This document shows, one piece after another, positions 13,301-21,127 of a stretch of 24,803 nucleotides of DNA. The stretch covers positions 1 to 24,803 of IMG/VR virus record IMGVR_UViG_3300032249_000248. One strand, given 5' to 3'. The translations under genes and the position numbers were made by a program. Positions within the stretch are counted from its first letter, which is position 1. Every line of letters begins with the position of its first letter. The notes beneath the pieces were generated by a model. The model saw only the letters and a list, made by a program, of their open reading frames with translations, had not been told where the DNA came from and made no database searches. Origin of the DNA: a virus.

Positions 13301-15346
13301 TTTGATATATTTGACCCTAAAGAGGTTAACTCATATCTTGCAGATAAGATTGCACTAGTTAACCGTACATTCCCATCATTTGAAGCACGTGCTGCAATAC
13401 TGCAGCGTGAGGTAACAGGACAAGAACTTCAAGGATGGCTTGCTCCTTATGTAGATGAACTTTACGATATTGTACCAAGTAACTATAACTACGGTTCAGC
13501 CAACCTTGGTGTTGGCAAGTATGCTGAATTAAGCAATGCTGTTAATAACTTTAGTGCAGGAATCTTCCGTAAAATGGCTAGTGCTGAAAACCCTATCCGT
13601 AATGCGTTCTTTGATAACGTAGCGCTAGATGCAATGGCTCGTAAAGCGGAGTACATGATTCAACAGGGTATCGAAATGACACCTGCACGTTGGAACGCAC
13701 TGCGTCAATCTGCTGGTCGTGAAGCAATTCAGGAACTTGAGAAGACTGTTTACACAGTACGACGTGAGAATCGTTTGCTACATAATGCACGCTTTGCTGT
13801 AGCATTCCCAACAGCAACAGTCAATGCTTTTTATCGCTATGGTCGACTTGCAGCAAAGAACCCAGTTCGTGCTACACAGTTTGCATATAACTATGGACGA
13901 GTATTCCAGAACTTTGGCGTAGATGAGAACGGTAACCCTACCGAGAATCTAGCAGACATGACTCACCTAATCCTTCCAGGAACCAAAGAAATGGGTCTTG
14001 GATACATGGATGAGGGTATTGCATTGAATGCAAAGTCTCTTGGATTCTTACTTAACCAGCCATCTCCATCATTTATTACAGCATTGTCTGTTGGTAAGGT
14101 AATGCAAAAATTCCCTGGCACAGAAGAAGGAATTAAGGAAGCGCTTACTATCAATGGTACTAACTACTTTGATATTATTTTTCCTTTTGGAGCACCAACG
14201 TCTTTAACTAAGCAGTTGACTCCACCTTGGGCTAACTCATTATGGAACGCAGCAACTGGCAACCAGGGTAAAGCGGATTACTTAGCATCATGGCGTTCAG
14301 TATATAACTATCACAAGATGTTAGTTGAGATGGGCGTTACAGATAAGTTCCCATCAGATGCAGAAATTGAAAGAGAAGTAAAGGCTCTATGGGCCGAGAA
14401 GTTCATTTCAGGCTTTGCTTCCATCACTGGTGTACCTTTCAAGGTAGAAACCAATCCTATGCGTATGTCAACTAACCTATACTACAAGTTGCTTGAAAAG
14501 TACAACAAGATGGGTTATGGAACACAACAGGCACGTGATGCTGCAGGCGATGAGATGCTTGGCATAATGGGTCCTAAGTTTATGCTTGACCGAATCACTT
14601 TTACTGGTTCTACAAAGAATATCAGCATCCCAGCAACATACGAAGCATACCAACGTGTATTTGAAGATAACGATGAACTAGTTGGCAAACTTGCTGCAAT
14701 TGAAAAAGGCGATGTTGGATTGGTAAGTCTATTGACTTCTGACCTAAGCAGAGACCCAGCAGAGCAGTCAGCAAACATTCTTTCTATCTTAAGCAATCCT
14801 AACCTTACTCTTCCTGGTACTAGCAAGCGTATTAATGATTTCAAGTTAACACCACAAGAAGTTGAGCGCGAGCGCATGAAGCAGCGTACATGGGACCAGT
14901 ACAACTTGGTTCGTGATGCACTAGAGGCTAAGATTACTGATGGTAAGACACTGCGTGCTCACCCAGAACTAAAGGCTCCATTGGAGCAGTTAGTAGAGAC
15001 TACATTTAAGAATCAAAGCCAAGCATGGTATGATGAGTACCAACTATCTGCTAGCGGAGATACATCTTATAAGTATGCTCGAGCATTAACTCTCATCACT
15101 CAAGACCCTAAGTTTATGGTCAAGCAGCAGGGTAACCAGTTCTGGAAAGATACTCAGTTATTCATGAAGGCACGTAACATCTTCGTTACCTTCTATCAGT
15201 CACTGCCTGACTATGACCCACGTAAGGCTGTAATCCGTGATGGATACAACCAGTGGGTTGCTCAGTATGTGAAGCAGTGGGACCCTAACTTAGAGACTTT
15301 AATTAAGAACTACTTTGACAATGACAGTTTGAAGGCGGTTAACTAA
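10352..15346 (+). CDS. Very large virion-type protein (1664 aa), candidate internal or ejected protein
   Basis: The start has a perfect AGGAGGTAGCA ribosome site. The protein is the largest in the window. The N-terminal 230 residues contain Gly/Ala-rich weakly hydrophobic helices (TDFAVGNAVLGGVGRVAVAG). Residues around 690-860 are a long coiled-coil-prone region rich in Ala, Lys, Glu and Asn. The stretch near 1080-1180 has a distinctive conserved-looking pattern (NPIRNAFFDNVALDAMARKA, then REAIQELEKTVYTVRRENR and FAVAFPTATVNAFYRYGRL). I see no lysozyme, ATPase or nuclease motif. Its length, place between portal and capsid and helical repeats resemble internal head or ejection proteins of podoviruses, but no family is assigned. 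A minor head protein is the alternative. Its TAA overlaps the next ATG. Confidence 0.8.
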   Translation: MAWWNDFTTSIAAVPTALKRLTGGGNYLSDEERAKEETLHNTVKDALRGIDSKLSNVPGFGVGKKVVKGVGDKLLQGAVTLNQEVLSPYIFRPVSTAALLTDFQSPLYKKGQYEEGFQFDDVKAAYNRSAKVSVGQALTMSDMTPISGVAAMVLPMGGLDVNKIDLWNDESLKQNFVDNAVGRWFTGITDFAVGNAVLGGVGRVAVAGGKVGFGKAGLYTKNKTVDQLAMDMDNGIQYAKTNGVMGSQTVSGNHAVILAESKDWGTITNLVSKYSTNEKLIPLIHEATDADAVKDLLLADKGNIAALERLAATSPDKLFDLSSTSSQLQNKFLQNGQTYIPEGPAVPRLKSAFDSAIANEPQFVKIRDAFFDPDYSLTPGGKLYNPMEPVIGKSAAIRAGEKIREFKSVAAYREFDKFADIFETKIGKGFGRATVRLVKFGTRQSEYKPLGFVTFSGVRPLDGRVELNAFLNNLKIFQDGAKDIEIAPGVSAKVADVRREFESRYMNALGKNEVEVLDSIDESIGRMLAYKAGIYDEREISAHIRSFRGNVNRGIESVKQNGFGIGHDGSQILVDPQTIRQMTESYRFTPWDAIESQFIATTEKSALKAGARATANIGQQVFRDLNRLWTFDVLVRPMYIVKQSLGEPIVSATIAQGMEFLWQDMASIGSNAARNFGNWGRGKISNVANRKERIAVNKAVLDKKQMYARAAAIKDNAQASLEDLLSGNTSPATKAQHLDAAREALKSASSILDEIELDLRSAVVPLGVKEAIPGVTTLERRIAFLESKSAASSKKAEIAAAKAALANYRNVINKLASNKQVIIDADNAVAAAYQNIDNILNELGTTLKQQADVFGKSARFKKRYYSRESQYRMVNGQYMAIDSFVTGDKNFSAAIRAEVSNARTTDINFLGELSVGTRKSLIERKVPLDVVRVSDPLYFGELEYIANRVMRGDPLIDLILGNTPVAELQRWASSTAGIQYLRAFDIFDPKEVNSYLADKIALVNRTFPSFEARAAILQREVTGQELQGWLAPYVDELYDIVPSNYNYGSANLGVGKYAELSNAVNNFSAGIFRKMASAENPIRNAFFDNVALDAMARKAEYMIQQGIEMTPARWNALRQSAGREAIQELEKTVYTVRRENRLLHNARFAVAFPTATVNAFYRYGRLAAKNPVRATQFAYNYGRVFQNFGVDENGNPTENLADMTHLILPGTKEMGLGYMDEGIALNAKSLGFLLNQPSPSFITALSVGKVMQKFPGTEEGIKEALTINGTNYFDIIFPFGAPTSLTKQLTPPWANSLWNAATGNQGKADYLASWRSVYNYHKMLVEMGVTDKFPSDAEIEREVKALWAEKFISGFASITGVPFKVETNPMRMSTNLYYKLLEKYNKMGYGTQQARDAAGDEMLGIMGPKFMLDRITFTGSTKNISIPATYEAYQRVFEDNDELVGKLAAIEKGDVGLVSLLTSDLSRDPAEQSANILSILSNPNLTLPGTSKRINDFKLTPQEVERERMKQRTWDQYNLVRDALEAKITDGKTLRAHPELKAPLEQLVETTFKNQSQAWYDEYQLSASGDTSYKYARALTLITQDPKFMVKQQGNQFWKDTQLFMKARNIFVTFYQSLPDYDPRKAVIRDGYNQWVAQYVKQWDPNLETLIKNYFDNDSLKAVN

Positions 15347-16341
15347 TGGCAGACAGAGATAAAGACGGTATCGAAGATAACGTTGACATTGATGGTGGCA
15401 ATGGAACTAATAAACCAGTTTCTGGCACTCCTAACCAGGATGCGGCCGATGAGGCTCTTTTGGCAGGCATCGCACCATTTCTTGCTAGCCTTTTAGCAGA
15501 AAACAATAATGCTGGCAAGCCATCAGATACATCACAGTCTTCAACTCAAACATCTGTTACTAAACTAACTTACAACTCAGCCAAGGCGCTTCTTGAAGCG
15601 GCTATGAAAGAGGCTGACTTTGTAGGCAAGTTAAGCGCAGATGATATTAAAGACTTTATGAAGGCTTTTGAGACAGAGCAGAACAAGCAAATCGAAAAGA
15701 TTGTTACATCTGCACGTACCCAAATTAAACCTGGTGCAACTGCAGAAGCACAGAAGAAGATTGTTGAATCTGTTGCTCGTCAAGAGTTCCCATCATTCTT
15801 TAAGCCTACAGACTTTGCAAAGAACTTTGTTTATTCAAAGATTGACTTCAAGGACCAAACCAAGTTAGGTGCTAAGTCACTCGATGCTTTTGCCAAGGTT
15901 CGTGGATTAGTGGATGCATTCCAACTTCTTGGTGTTACTGAGAATGATATGCGTATTGCAGCAAAAGAAATTGCAATGGGTAATAAGACTATTGAAGACT
16001 ACAATGTAGAACTACAGCAAATTGCTAGCAAAGAGTATCCACAGTTTGCAGACCGATTTGCTAAAGACCCAACTTTAACTACATACGACATTGCTTCTCC
16101 TGTCATTAACATGCTAGCAAAGACATGGCAGATGGACCCAAAGACAGTTAAGATGGATAACCCATTTGTAATGTCTTATCTTAACTATGCAGGTCCAGAC
16201 GGCAAGGGTCAACAGCCATCATACTACGATTTGCTTATGAAGGCTAAGAACGACCCTAAGTACGACCTTACACAAGAAGCAAATGAGAACGCACGCGATG
16301 CAGCAACAGGGCTTGCAAGAGCGTTTGGATTTGGAGTATAA
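15346..16341 (+). CDS. Hypothetical head-module protein (331 aa) with N-terminal DxDxDG calcium-like motif
   Basis: The ATG overlaps the stop of the giant gene (TAATG). Residues 3-16 read DRDKDGIEDNVDID, a pattern like calcium-binding thrombospondin type 3 or EF-hand-type loops, followed by a Gly/Asn/Thr-rich linker. The remainder is helical and Lys/Glu-rich, with a repeated helix style (QEFPSFFKPTDFAKNF, KEYPQFADRFAKDP) and an ending in ARDAATGLARAFGFGV. The gene is immediately followed by 16342, with no gap. No enzymatic motif is seen. It probably works with its two large neighbours as a set of virion-internal proteins, by position only. Confidence 0.75.
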   Translation: MADRDKDGIEDNVDIDGGNGTNKPVSGTPNQDAADEALLAGIAPFLASLLAENNNAGKPSDTSQSSTQTSVTKLTYNSAKALLEAAMKEADFVGKLSADDIKDFMKAFETEQNKQIEKIVTSARTQIKPGATAEAQKKIVESVARQEFPSFFKPTDFAKNFVYSKIDFKDQTKLGAKSLDAFAKVRGLVDAFQLLGVTENDMRIAAKEIAMGNKTIEDYNVELQQIASKEYPQFADRFAKDPTLTTYDIASPVINMLAKTWQMDPKTVKMDNPFVMSYLNYAGPDGKGQQPSYYDLLMKAKNDPKYDLTQEANENARDAATGLARAFGFGV

Positions 16342-17895
16342 ATGGCCGCATCAGATGCAGCAAATGAAGCACGTTTAGCAGCAGCGGCAAAAGCAGCAGA
16401 AACAGCAGCAAAGACTGCTGCGGATAAGCAAGCAGCAATTGATGCTGCAACTGCAGCAACAGTAGCAGCAGGTGGCAAATCTACTGACCGCGCTAATCGT
16501 CTTCCAGGCGAAACAGCAACAGAAGCAAATGCTCGCATTACTGCTGGTTATAAAGCACAGGCTAAACCAGAACTAACTCAAGAGGGCGCTGCAGCAGGAG
16601 CAACAATTGAATTTGTGCGCACAGGCGCAGGTGGAGTTGGAACATACAAAGAAGTATTTCCAATGGGCGTGCCTATACCTGACACACGCACAACTACTTC
16701 TGGTAACGTGTATGATGCACAAGGAAATCTTGTATCTGGTACAGGGCTTAAAACAACATCAACTGGTGCTCCAGTAAATCCAGTAATTCCAGTAAACCCA
16801 GTAAATCCACCAAATCCAGTCGTACCTACTGACCGACCAATTGGCACTCCTCCAGCATTCGTATATGACCCAGTGTCAAAGACTTATAAGATGCCAGCAA
16901 AACCTACAGAGGCTGGTAATTGGACTTGGGACAATGTTGCAGGTTGGACTAATACGCTTGTAAATCCAGGCGCAACTGGCATGGAAACTGGCAGCGAAAG
17001 AACACTTGCCCAAGATACCTTTAAGAACACACTTGCATTATTCTTTGGTGCAAAAGAAATGTCACAGCCATGGGCTAACGCCTTGTTTAAGGTTGTATCA
17101 AGTTACTATAAGAGTGGTTCTACTATTGATGAGTCGCTCAATCTTGCACTACAGGATGCACGTAACAAGCCAGAACTAGAACCATTCACCAAGCGTTTTG
17201 CTGGTGTGTATGCCCTACAGGACCGCCTTGCAAAAGGTGAAGCAATTGACGTACCAACCATTGCAGAGTTCTTCAAGTCAGAGGCAACTCTCGGTGATAA
17301 ACTACGTGAGGTTGGTCTAGCAGATTTAGCAACTCAAGAGATTCTTGGCGAAGTACTAGGAACTGGTAAGTCAGTTGCTGCTGTACTTAATCTAGTAAAT
17401 GATGTCTTTATGACTATTGATAATGCACCAGAGCAACTTAAGAGAGACCTACAGGTTGTAGCGCCAGGAATAGATAGAACATCTATTGCAAAAGCGCTTC
17501 TACTTGGTAAGCGCGGTGCGGACGAACTACAGAAGCAAATCAAAGAAGTTAGCGTACTATCTGCTGCTAAGTCACAAGGTCTTACTATCGATAATGCACT
17601 TGCTGCAGATATCGCTGCTAGAAACTTTGACTACGGTACATCACTTACTAACTTTGCTACAGTTGCCAAGGGCGCAGTCCCTCTACAAAAGTTAACTGAA
17701 ATTAGCACAGGTCAAGCAGTTAAGCCTTCTACCGCTCAAGAAAGTCTTATCAAGTCTACTTTCCAGCAAGATGTCAAGGAACAAGAACGCATCCGTCTAG
17801 AAGCAGAAAAGGAAGCAGCACGCTTCTCTGGTGCTTCTGGAACATTTGGTTCACGAAGCCTAGCATCACGCAACAGAGCAAACAGAGTAATATAA
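16342..17895 (+). CDS. Hypothetical head-module protein (517 aa) with Ala-rich coil and Asn-Pro repeat linker
   Basis: ATG 16342 follows the previous stop directly, with GGAG in the preceding codons. The first 45 residues are almost pure Ala/Lys/Glu/Asp helix, like a coiled coil. At about 144-166 there is a Pro-rich linker with NPV repeats (PVNPVIPVNPVNPPNP). The rest is helical (VLNLVNDVFMTIDNAPEQLK and others) and ends in an Arg/Ser-rich tail. No enzymatic motif is found. The Ala-rich start and its place before the scaffold and capsid genes suggest a structural or internal virion protein. This is the last of three large genes between portal and capsid. Confidence 0.75.
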   Translation: MAASDAANEARLAAAAKAAETAAKTAADKQAAIDAATAATVAAGGKSTDRANRLPGETATEANARITAGYKAQAKPELTQEGAAAGATIEFVRTGAGGVGTYKEVFPMGVPIPDTRTTTSGNVYDAQGNLVSGTGLKTTSTGAPVNPVIPVNPVNPPNPVVPTDRPIGTPPAFVYDPVSKTYKMPAKPTEAGNWTWDNVAGWTNTLVNPGATGMETGSERTLAQDTFKNTLALFFGAKEMSQPWANALFKVVSSYYKSGSTIDESLNLALQDARNKPELEPFTKRFAGVYALQDRLAKGEAIDVPTIAEFFKSEATLGDKLREVGLADLATQEILGEVLGTGKSVAAVLNLVNDVFMTIDNAPEQLKRDLQVVAPGIDRTSIAKALLLGKRGADELQKQIKEVSVLSAAKSQGLTIDNALAADIAARNFDYGTSLTNFATVAKGAVPLQKLTEISTGQAVKPSTAQESLIKSTFQQDVKEQERIRLEAEKEAARFSGASGTFGSRSLASRNRANRVI

Positions 17896-18017
17896 TAGAA
17901 TCCTGAGTGGACCCATCGGCCCCACCAGTGTAATAGACCGACAGTAGGAGCCAGACCATTTCCCCGAATGGAATCTGTGGCCTGCGAACTAACTACGAAT
18001 AGAAGGGTGGCGTTGCT
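17896..18017 (+). promoter_or_regulatory. Structured intergenic leader before the scaffold and capsid genes
   Basis: This is the widest gap in the rightward gene string (122 bp). It contains a bulged hairpin, GCC-AGA-CCATT pairing with AATGG-TCT-GGC (17950-17981, 6-base loop), and a weaker GTGG/CCAC stem (17907-17925). No good -35/-10 pair is seen. It may carry a processing site or an RNA structure that raises expression of the highly needed scaffold and coat. Confidence 0.4.
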
Positions 18018-18494
18018 ATGAGCAACAACTACTGGGACGACGAAGACGATGAACTAGATACAATCGAAGAAGCACCGATGGATGGAAGCGACTTACTTAA
18101 AAAGTTGCGTAAAGCCAAGCGTGCAGACGAGAAGCGTATCAAAGAACTTACAGAGCAACTTGAAGGTTTCTCCAAGGCGCAACGTGAGGCAATTGTCAAG
18201 TCGACACTAGAAAAGAAGGGCGTCAATCTTAAGGCAGCCCGTTTAGTAATGAAGGACTTGGATGACATTAACGAGGAGTCAGTTTCTAACTGGCTTGATG
18301 ATAATGCAGACTTGTTCGGACTAACGGTTGCACAAGAGTCAGATGTGAGCCAACATGACCGCGCAGCGTTGCGCAATCAAGACATGGTTACACAGAATGC
18401 TTTGACGCCAGACCGAGCAAACGATATTGAATACAGAATGTCCCAAGCAACATCCGAAGAGGACATCCTAGCAATTCTTCGCTCGCAACAATAA
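18018..18494 (+). CDS. Scaffold-like protein (158 aa)
   Basis: The protein is directly upstream of the capsid gene, small, very charged and helical, as scaffolding proteins are. The N-terminus is acidic (WDDEDDELDTIEEAPMDG), followed by a coiled-coil segment (LLKKLRKAKRADEKRIKELTEQLEG at residues 26-50) and a C-terminal acidic helix (SEEDILAILRSQQ). AGAAGGGTGG lies upstream of ATG 18018. The role would be to guide coat assembly and then leave the head. The assignment rests on context and composition; the family cannot be named. Confidence 0.7.
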   Translation: MSNNYWDDEDDELDTIEEAPMDGSDLLKKLRKAKRADEKRIKELTEQLEGFSKAQREAIVKSTLEKKGVNLKAARLVMKDLDDINEESVSNWLDDNADLFGLTVAQESDVSQHDRAALRNQDMVTQNALTPDRANDIEYRMSQATSEEDILAILRSQQ

Positions 18495-18529
18495 TTTATC
18501 CGTTCATAGTCACTTGGAGGTGACCGCAT

Positions 18530-19729
18530 ATGCCTAATGCATATACATCCACAGGCTCTACCACTCTTGGTGGTACAGTCGGCGGTGCAGGTCTTGTACA
18601 GAAGGCGTACGACCGTCTTCTAGAGTTTGCACTCCGCGCCGAACCACTAATTCGTTCAGTCGCAGACAAGACTCCAGCACAGCAATCAATCCCAGGTTCA
18701 ACAGTAGTTCTACAGAAGTACGTTGACCTAAACGCAGTAACAGATACACTAACAGAGACAGTAGACCCAGATTCAGTCGCGTTGTCAACACCTAACACAG
18801 TTACAATTACTCTTAACGAGTACGGTAACTCTGTTCTTGTAACACGCGCTTTGGAACTATTCTCACTTGCAGACGTTGACCCAGCAATTGCTAACGTAAT
18901 TGCGTTCAACCTTGCAGACTCAATCGATAAGGTTGCGATGACTACACTTAACGGTGGAACAAACGTAATCTACGGCGGTTCAACTGCTACATCAACAGCA
19001 ACAATCACTGCTGCTGCAACACTAGACTCAGCAGACATTCGTCGCGCTGTTGCTAAGTTGCGTTCAGCAAAGGCTGCATACCGCAAGGGTTCACTATACT
19101 GGACAGGTATTCACCCAGAAGTTTCACACGACCTTCGTGCAGAGACAGGCGCATCAGGATGGCGCGACCCACACAATTACTCTGATGTAGACAAAATCTA
19201 CGCAGGAGAAATTGGACAGTACGAAGGCGCGTTCTTCGTAGAGTCACCACGTTTGTTCTCAACTAAGTCAGGTGCAGACCAGACAGCATTGGCAACAACA
19301 ACAGCAACAGTTGCAGGAACATCAGCAGGATTTACTCTTGGTGTTGCAGCGTCATCTGTCATTGGACAGCGTGCTGAGGTTGGCGACAAGATTTCTGGAA
19401 CAGGAATCGCATCTGGTGCAAAGATTACTGCAGTTTCAGTAAGCGGAGCAACAGAGACAATCACTGTAGACCTTGCTCACACAGCAGCAGTCACAGTAGG
19501 TGCAACAATCACAGTTACACCAGTAACTCGTGTTTACTCAACAATCGTATGTGGAAAGCAAGCACTTGCTCAGGCAGTTGCTGAAGAGCCACACGTTGTT
19601 ATCGGACCAGTCGTTGACAAGTTGATGCGTTTCCGCCCAATGGGTTGGTACGGCGTACTCGGCTTTGCACGCTACCGTGAAGAAGCACTGTATCGCATTG
19701 AAACAGGCTCATCAATCGGCGCTCTATAA
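18530..19729 (+). CDS. Major capsid protein, N4-gp56-like, with inserted beta domain
   Basis: The 399-residue protein has the pattern of N4-gp56-family coat proteins: early YDRLLEFALRAEPLIR, then ADKTPAQQSIPGSTVVLQKY, a segment LNEYGNSVLVTRALE and GGTNVIYGG. The C-terminus carries CGKQALAQAVAEEPHVVIGP and a final MGWYGVLGFARYREEALYRI. Between about residues 250 and 332 there is a Thr/Ala/Val/Gly-rich stretch with GDKISGTGIASGAKITAV, a small beta domain likely exposed on the capsid surface. The ribosome site GGAGGTGA is strong, fitting high expression. A 9-bp hairpin follows the stop. The coat forms the icosahedral head with the portal and scaffold. Confidence 0.9.
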   Translation: MPNAYTSTGSTTLGGTVGGAGLVQKAYDRLLEFALRAEPLIRSVADKTPAQQSIPGSTVVLQKYVDLNAVTDTLTETVDPDSVALSTPNTVTITLNEYGNSVLVTRALELFSLADVDPAIANVIAFNLADSIDKVAMTTLNGGTNVIYGGSTATSTATITAAATLDSADIRRAVAKLRSAKAAYRKGSLYWTGIHPEVSHDLRAETGASGWRDPHNYSDVDKIYAGEIGQYEGAFFVESPRLFSTKSGADQTALATTTATVAGTSAGFTLGVAASSVIGQRAEVGDKISGTGIASGAKITAVSVSGATETITVDLAHTAAVTVGATITVTPVTRVYSTIVCGKQALAQAVAEEPHVVIGPVVDKLMRFRPMGWYGVLGFARYREEALYRIETGSSIGAL

Positions 19730-19744
19730 GAGTTGATTGACGCT

Positions 19745-19770
19745 GTGGCAGGGGGGCAACTCCCTGTCAC
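19745..19770 (+). other. Hairpin after the capsid gene
   Basis: GTGGCAGGG (19745-19753) pairs with CCCTGTCAC (19762-19770) as a 9-bp stem with one G-U pair and an 8-base loop. No T-run follows, so it is more likely an RNA-stabilising or partial-termination element than a full terminator. The next gene's ribosome site follows. Confidence 0.5.
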
Positions 19771-19796
19771 GGAGTAAATTCACTATAAGGAGAAAA

Positions 19797-20066
19797 ATGA
19801 CTACCTGGCTATTCAGAACACCAACAGTACAAGAAGGTCCTATTGGTGATGCACGCCTATTTTACTTCTATAAATTAGATGTAGGTGTGTCAATCGTAAA
19901 GCAAAACGGAGTCTACTCCCAAGAACGATACATCCTTGATTCGGATATCCCAACATTTGAGCAGGTTTATCGTGGTGGCAGAAACTACAACGTTGACGAT
20001 GCAACAAAGGCAGCATTAATTGCTGGCGGAGTTGGCGTTACAGAGGCAAACTTTACAGAGGTATAG
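19797..20066 (+). CDS. Small hypothetical protein after the capsid gene (89 aa)
   Basis: ATG 19797 is chosen because AAGGAG lies just upstream; the longer frame from 19737 has no ribosome site and would overlap the post-capsid hairpin. The protein begins MTTWLFRTPTVQEGPIGDAR and is a mix of beta strands and short helices (FYFYKLDVGVSIVKQNG). Small genes at this place in N4-gp56-type phages often encode head decoration or completion proteins, but no family is recognised. Confidence 0.65.
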   Translation: MTTWLFRTPTVQEGPIGDARLFYFYKLDVGVSIVKQNGVYSQERYILDSDIPTFEQVYRGGRNYNVDDATKAALIAGGVGVTEANFTEV

Positions 20067-20072
20067 GGACAA

Positions 20073-20387
20073 ATGGGATTACATCAAAGACAGACACATC
20101 CAGAGTATGTAGAAGGTTGCTTTGGTTGCAAGATACAACTTCTTGAATTATCTACTGGCGATGCCAAGCGAGATATATCTGACAAGAAGTGGGTCGGAGA
20201 ATTGAATGCCTATAAAGAAGCAAGAGCACAAGGTATTCAACCAGCAGGAACAACGCACAAACATATCCAACAGGCATACACAGCCAGTGAGGTTCTCAAT
20301 AAACCTTACAACGCTGACACTATGCCAACTGCAAAAAACATAACCAAACAAACCGTCGAAGTAATGAAAGAAGTGGGAGCAATATAA
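20073..20387 (+). CDS. Conserved small phage protein (104 aa) with HPEYVEGCFGCK motif
   Basis: AGGGACAA precedes ATG 20073, six bases past the previous stop. The N-terminus MGLHQRQTHPEYVEGC is followed by FGCKIQLLEL; the CxxC and His suggest a small zinc site. I recall similar N-termini in other phage genomes as a conserved uncharacterised protein, not a named function. Its stop overlaps the next ATG (TAATG). It could be a small head or connector protein. Confidence 0.65.
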   Translation: MGLHQRQTHPEYVEGCFGCKIQLLELSTGDAKRDISDKKWVGELNAYKEARAQGIQPAGTTHKHIQQAYTASEVLNKPYNADTMPTAKNITKQTVEVMKEVGAI

Positions 20388-20503
20388 TGGATAAGAAGAA
20401 TATGATGATGGAAATGATGATGAAGAAGTCTGCTAAGAAGACTGCTAAGAAGGCTGTCGCCAAGAAGGCTGTTAAAAAAGTCGCTAAGAAGAAGATGAAG
20501 TAA
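20387..20503 (+). CDS. Very small histone-H1-tail-like protein (38 aa)
   Basis: The frame runs from ATG 20387, overlapping the stop of the previous gene, to TAA 20501-20503. The product is Met-rich at first (MDKKNMMMEMMMKKS) and then consists of AKK/AVKK repeats, like the C-terminal tails of histone H1 or AlgP-type proteins. It is therefore a strongly basic DNA- or RNA-binding peptide candidate. A second short basic gene follows by another TAATG overlap. Confidence 0.6.
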   Translation: MDKKNMMMEMMMKKSAKKTAKKAVAKKAVKKVAKKKMK

Positions 20504-20628
20504 TGCCAAAAGTCGGAGCGAAAGAATTCGCGTACACAGCAAAGGGAATGGCAATGGCAAAGGCTGAAGCCAAGAAGACTGGCAAGCCAATGAAGAAGGC
20601 TGTCAAGAAGAAGGCAAAGAAGAAGTAA
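20503..20628 (+). CDS. Very small lysine-rich protein (41 aa)
   Basis: ATG 20503 overlaps the preceding stop (TAATG) and the frame ends at TAA 20626-20628. The product begins MPKVGAKEFAYTAKGMAMAK and ends in a Lys run (KKAVKKKAKKK). The YTAKGMAMAKAEAKKTGKP stretch with its basic tail is a pattern seen in other small phage proteins of unknown function. The basic tail suggests nucleic-acid or capsid-interior binding. Confidence 0.6.
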   Translation: MPKVGAKEFAYTAKGMAMAKAEAKKTGKPMKKAVKKKAKKK

Positions 20629-20630
20629 TT

Positions 20631-20963
20631 ATGGCAATGTCATATGACGACTACCAGAACAAACGTTCTTGGCTAGTAGATACAGCAGAGACTCCTGCGG
20701 ATAAGAAGCGTCTTAAGGCACAACTTGAGAAGTTAAAGGCTCAGTATGATGCTGGTAAGGCTAAGGCTTCACCTACTGCTAAGCCACTTACAGGTGGGGC
20801 AGCAATCAAAGAAATACAACGCCAGACATCTCCTAAGGGTGTAGCACAAGCAGAAGCACAGGCACGTGCTGCTATTGAGAAGCAATACCCAGGACTTTAC
20901 ATTCCTGAGGTAAAGAAGGCAACAGACCTATCACGTTCAAGAAACAAAAATTTCGGCAAATGA
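20631..20963 (+). CDS. Small hypothetical basic protein (110 aa)
   Basis: ATG 20631 lies two bases after the preceding stop; ATG 20637 is an alternative. The protein begins MAMSYDDYQNKRSWLVDTAE, has a Lys/Ala-rich coiled segment (KKRLKAQLEKLKAQYDAGKA), and later an Ala/Gln-rich helix (AQAEAQARAAIEKQYPGLYI) before a basic end. The stop overlaps the next ATG (ATGA). No family is recognised. Confidence 0.7.
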   Translation: MAMSYDDYQNKRSWLVDTAETPADKKRLKAQLEKLKAQYDAGKAKASPTAKPLTGGAAIKEIQRQTSPKGVAQAEAQARAAIEKQYPGLYIPEVKKATDLSRSRNKNFGK

Positions 20964-21127
20964 AAAACAAAGTCGAGAAAGTAATGGGCGAGTTTAAGCG
21001 GGGAACACTTCACTCTGGAAAGGGTGGCAAAGTTGTTAAGTCTCGTAAACAGGCTGTGGCTATTGCTCTCTCTGAAGCAGGCAAGTCAAAAGCGAAAAAA
21101 ACTGTTAAGAAAGCGAAGAAAAAATAA
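20960..21127 (+). CDS. DUF6496-like small phage protein (55 aa)
   Basis: ATG 20960 overlaps the previous TGA and the frame ends at TAA 21125-21127. The core (MGEFKRGTLHSGKGGK...KSRKQAVAIALSEAGKSK) matches my memory of the DUF6496 pattern, whose members are small phage proteins of unknown function. A Lys-rich tail (AKKTVKKAKKK) is added, as in its neighbours. The next gene begins at the overlapping ATG 21127. Confidence 0.75.
   Translation: MKNKVEKVMGEFKRGTLHSGKGGKVVKSRKQAVAIALSEAGKSKAKKTVKKAKKK

Noticed and set aside
19737-19796. Longer N-terminus for the gene at 19797-20066
   Set aside because: The upstream start lacks a ribosome site and would put the post-capsid hairpin inside the gene; AAGGAG supports 19797.
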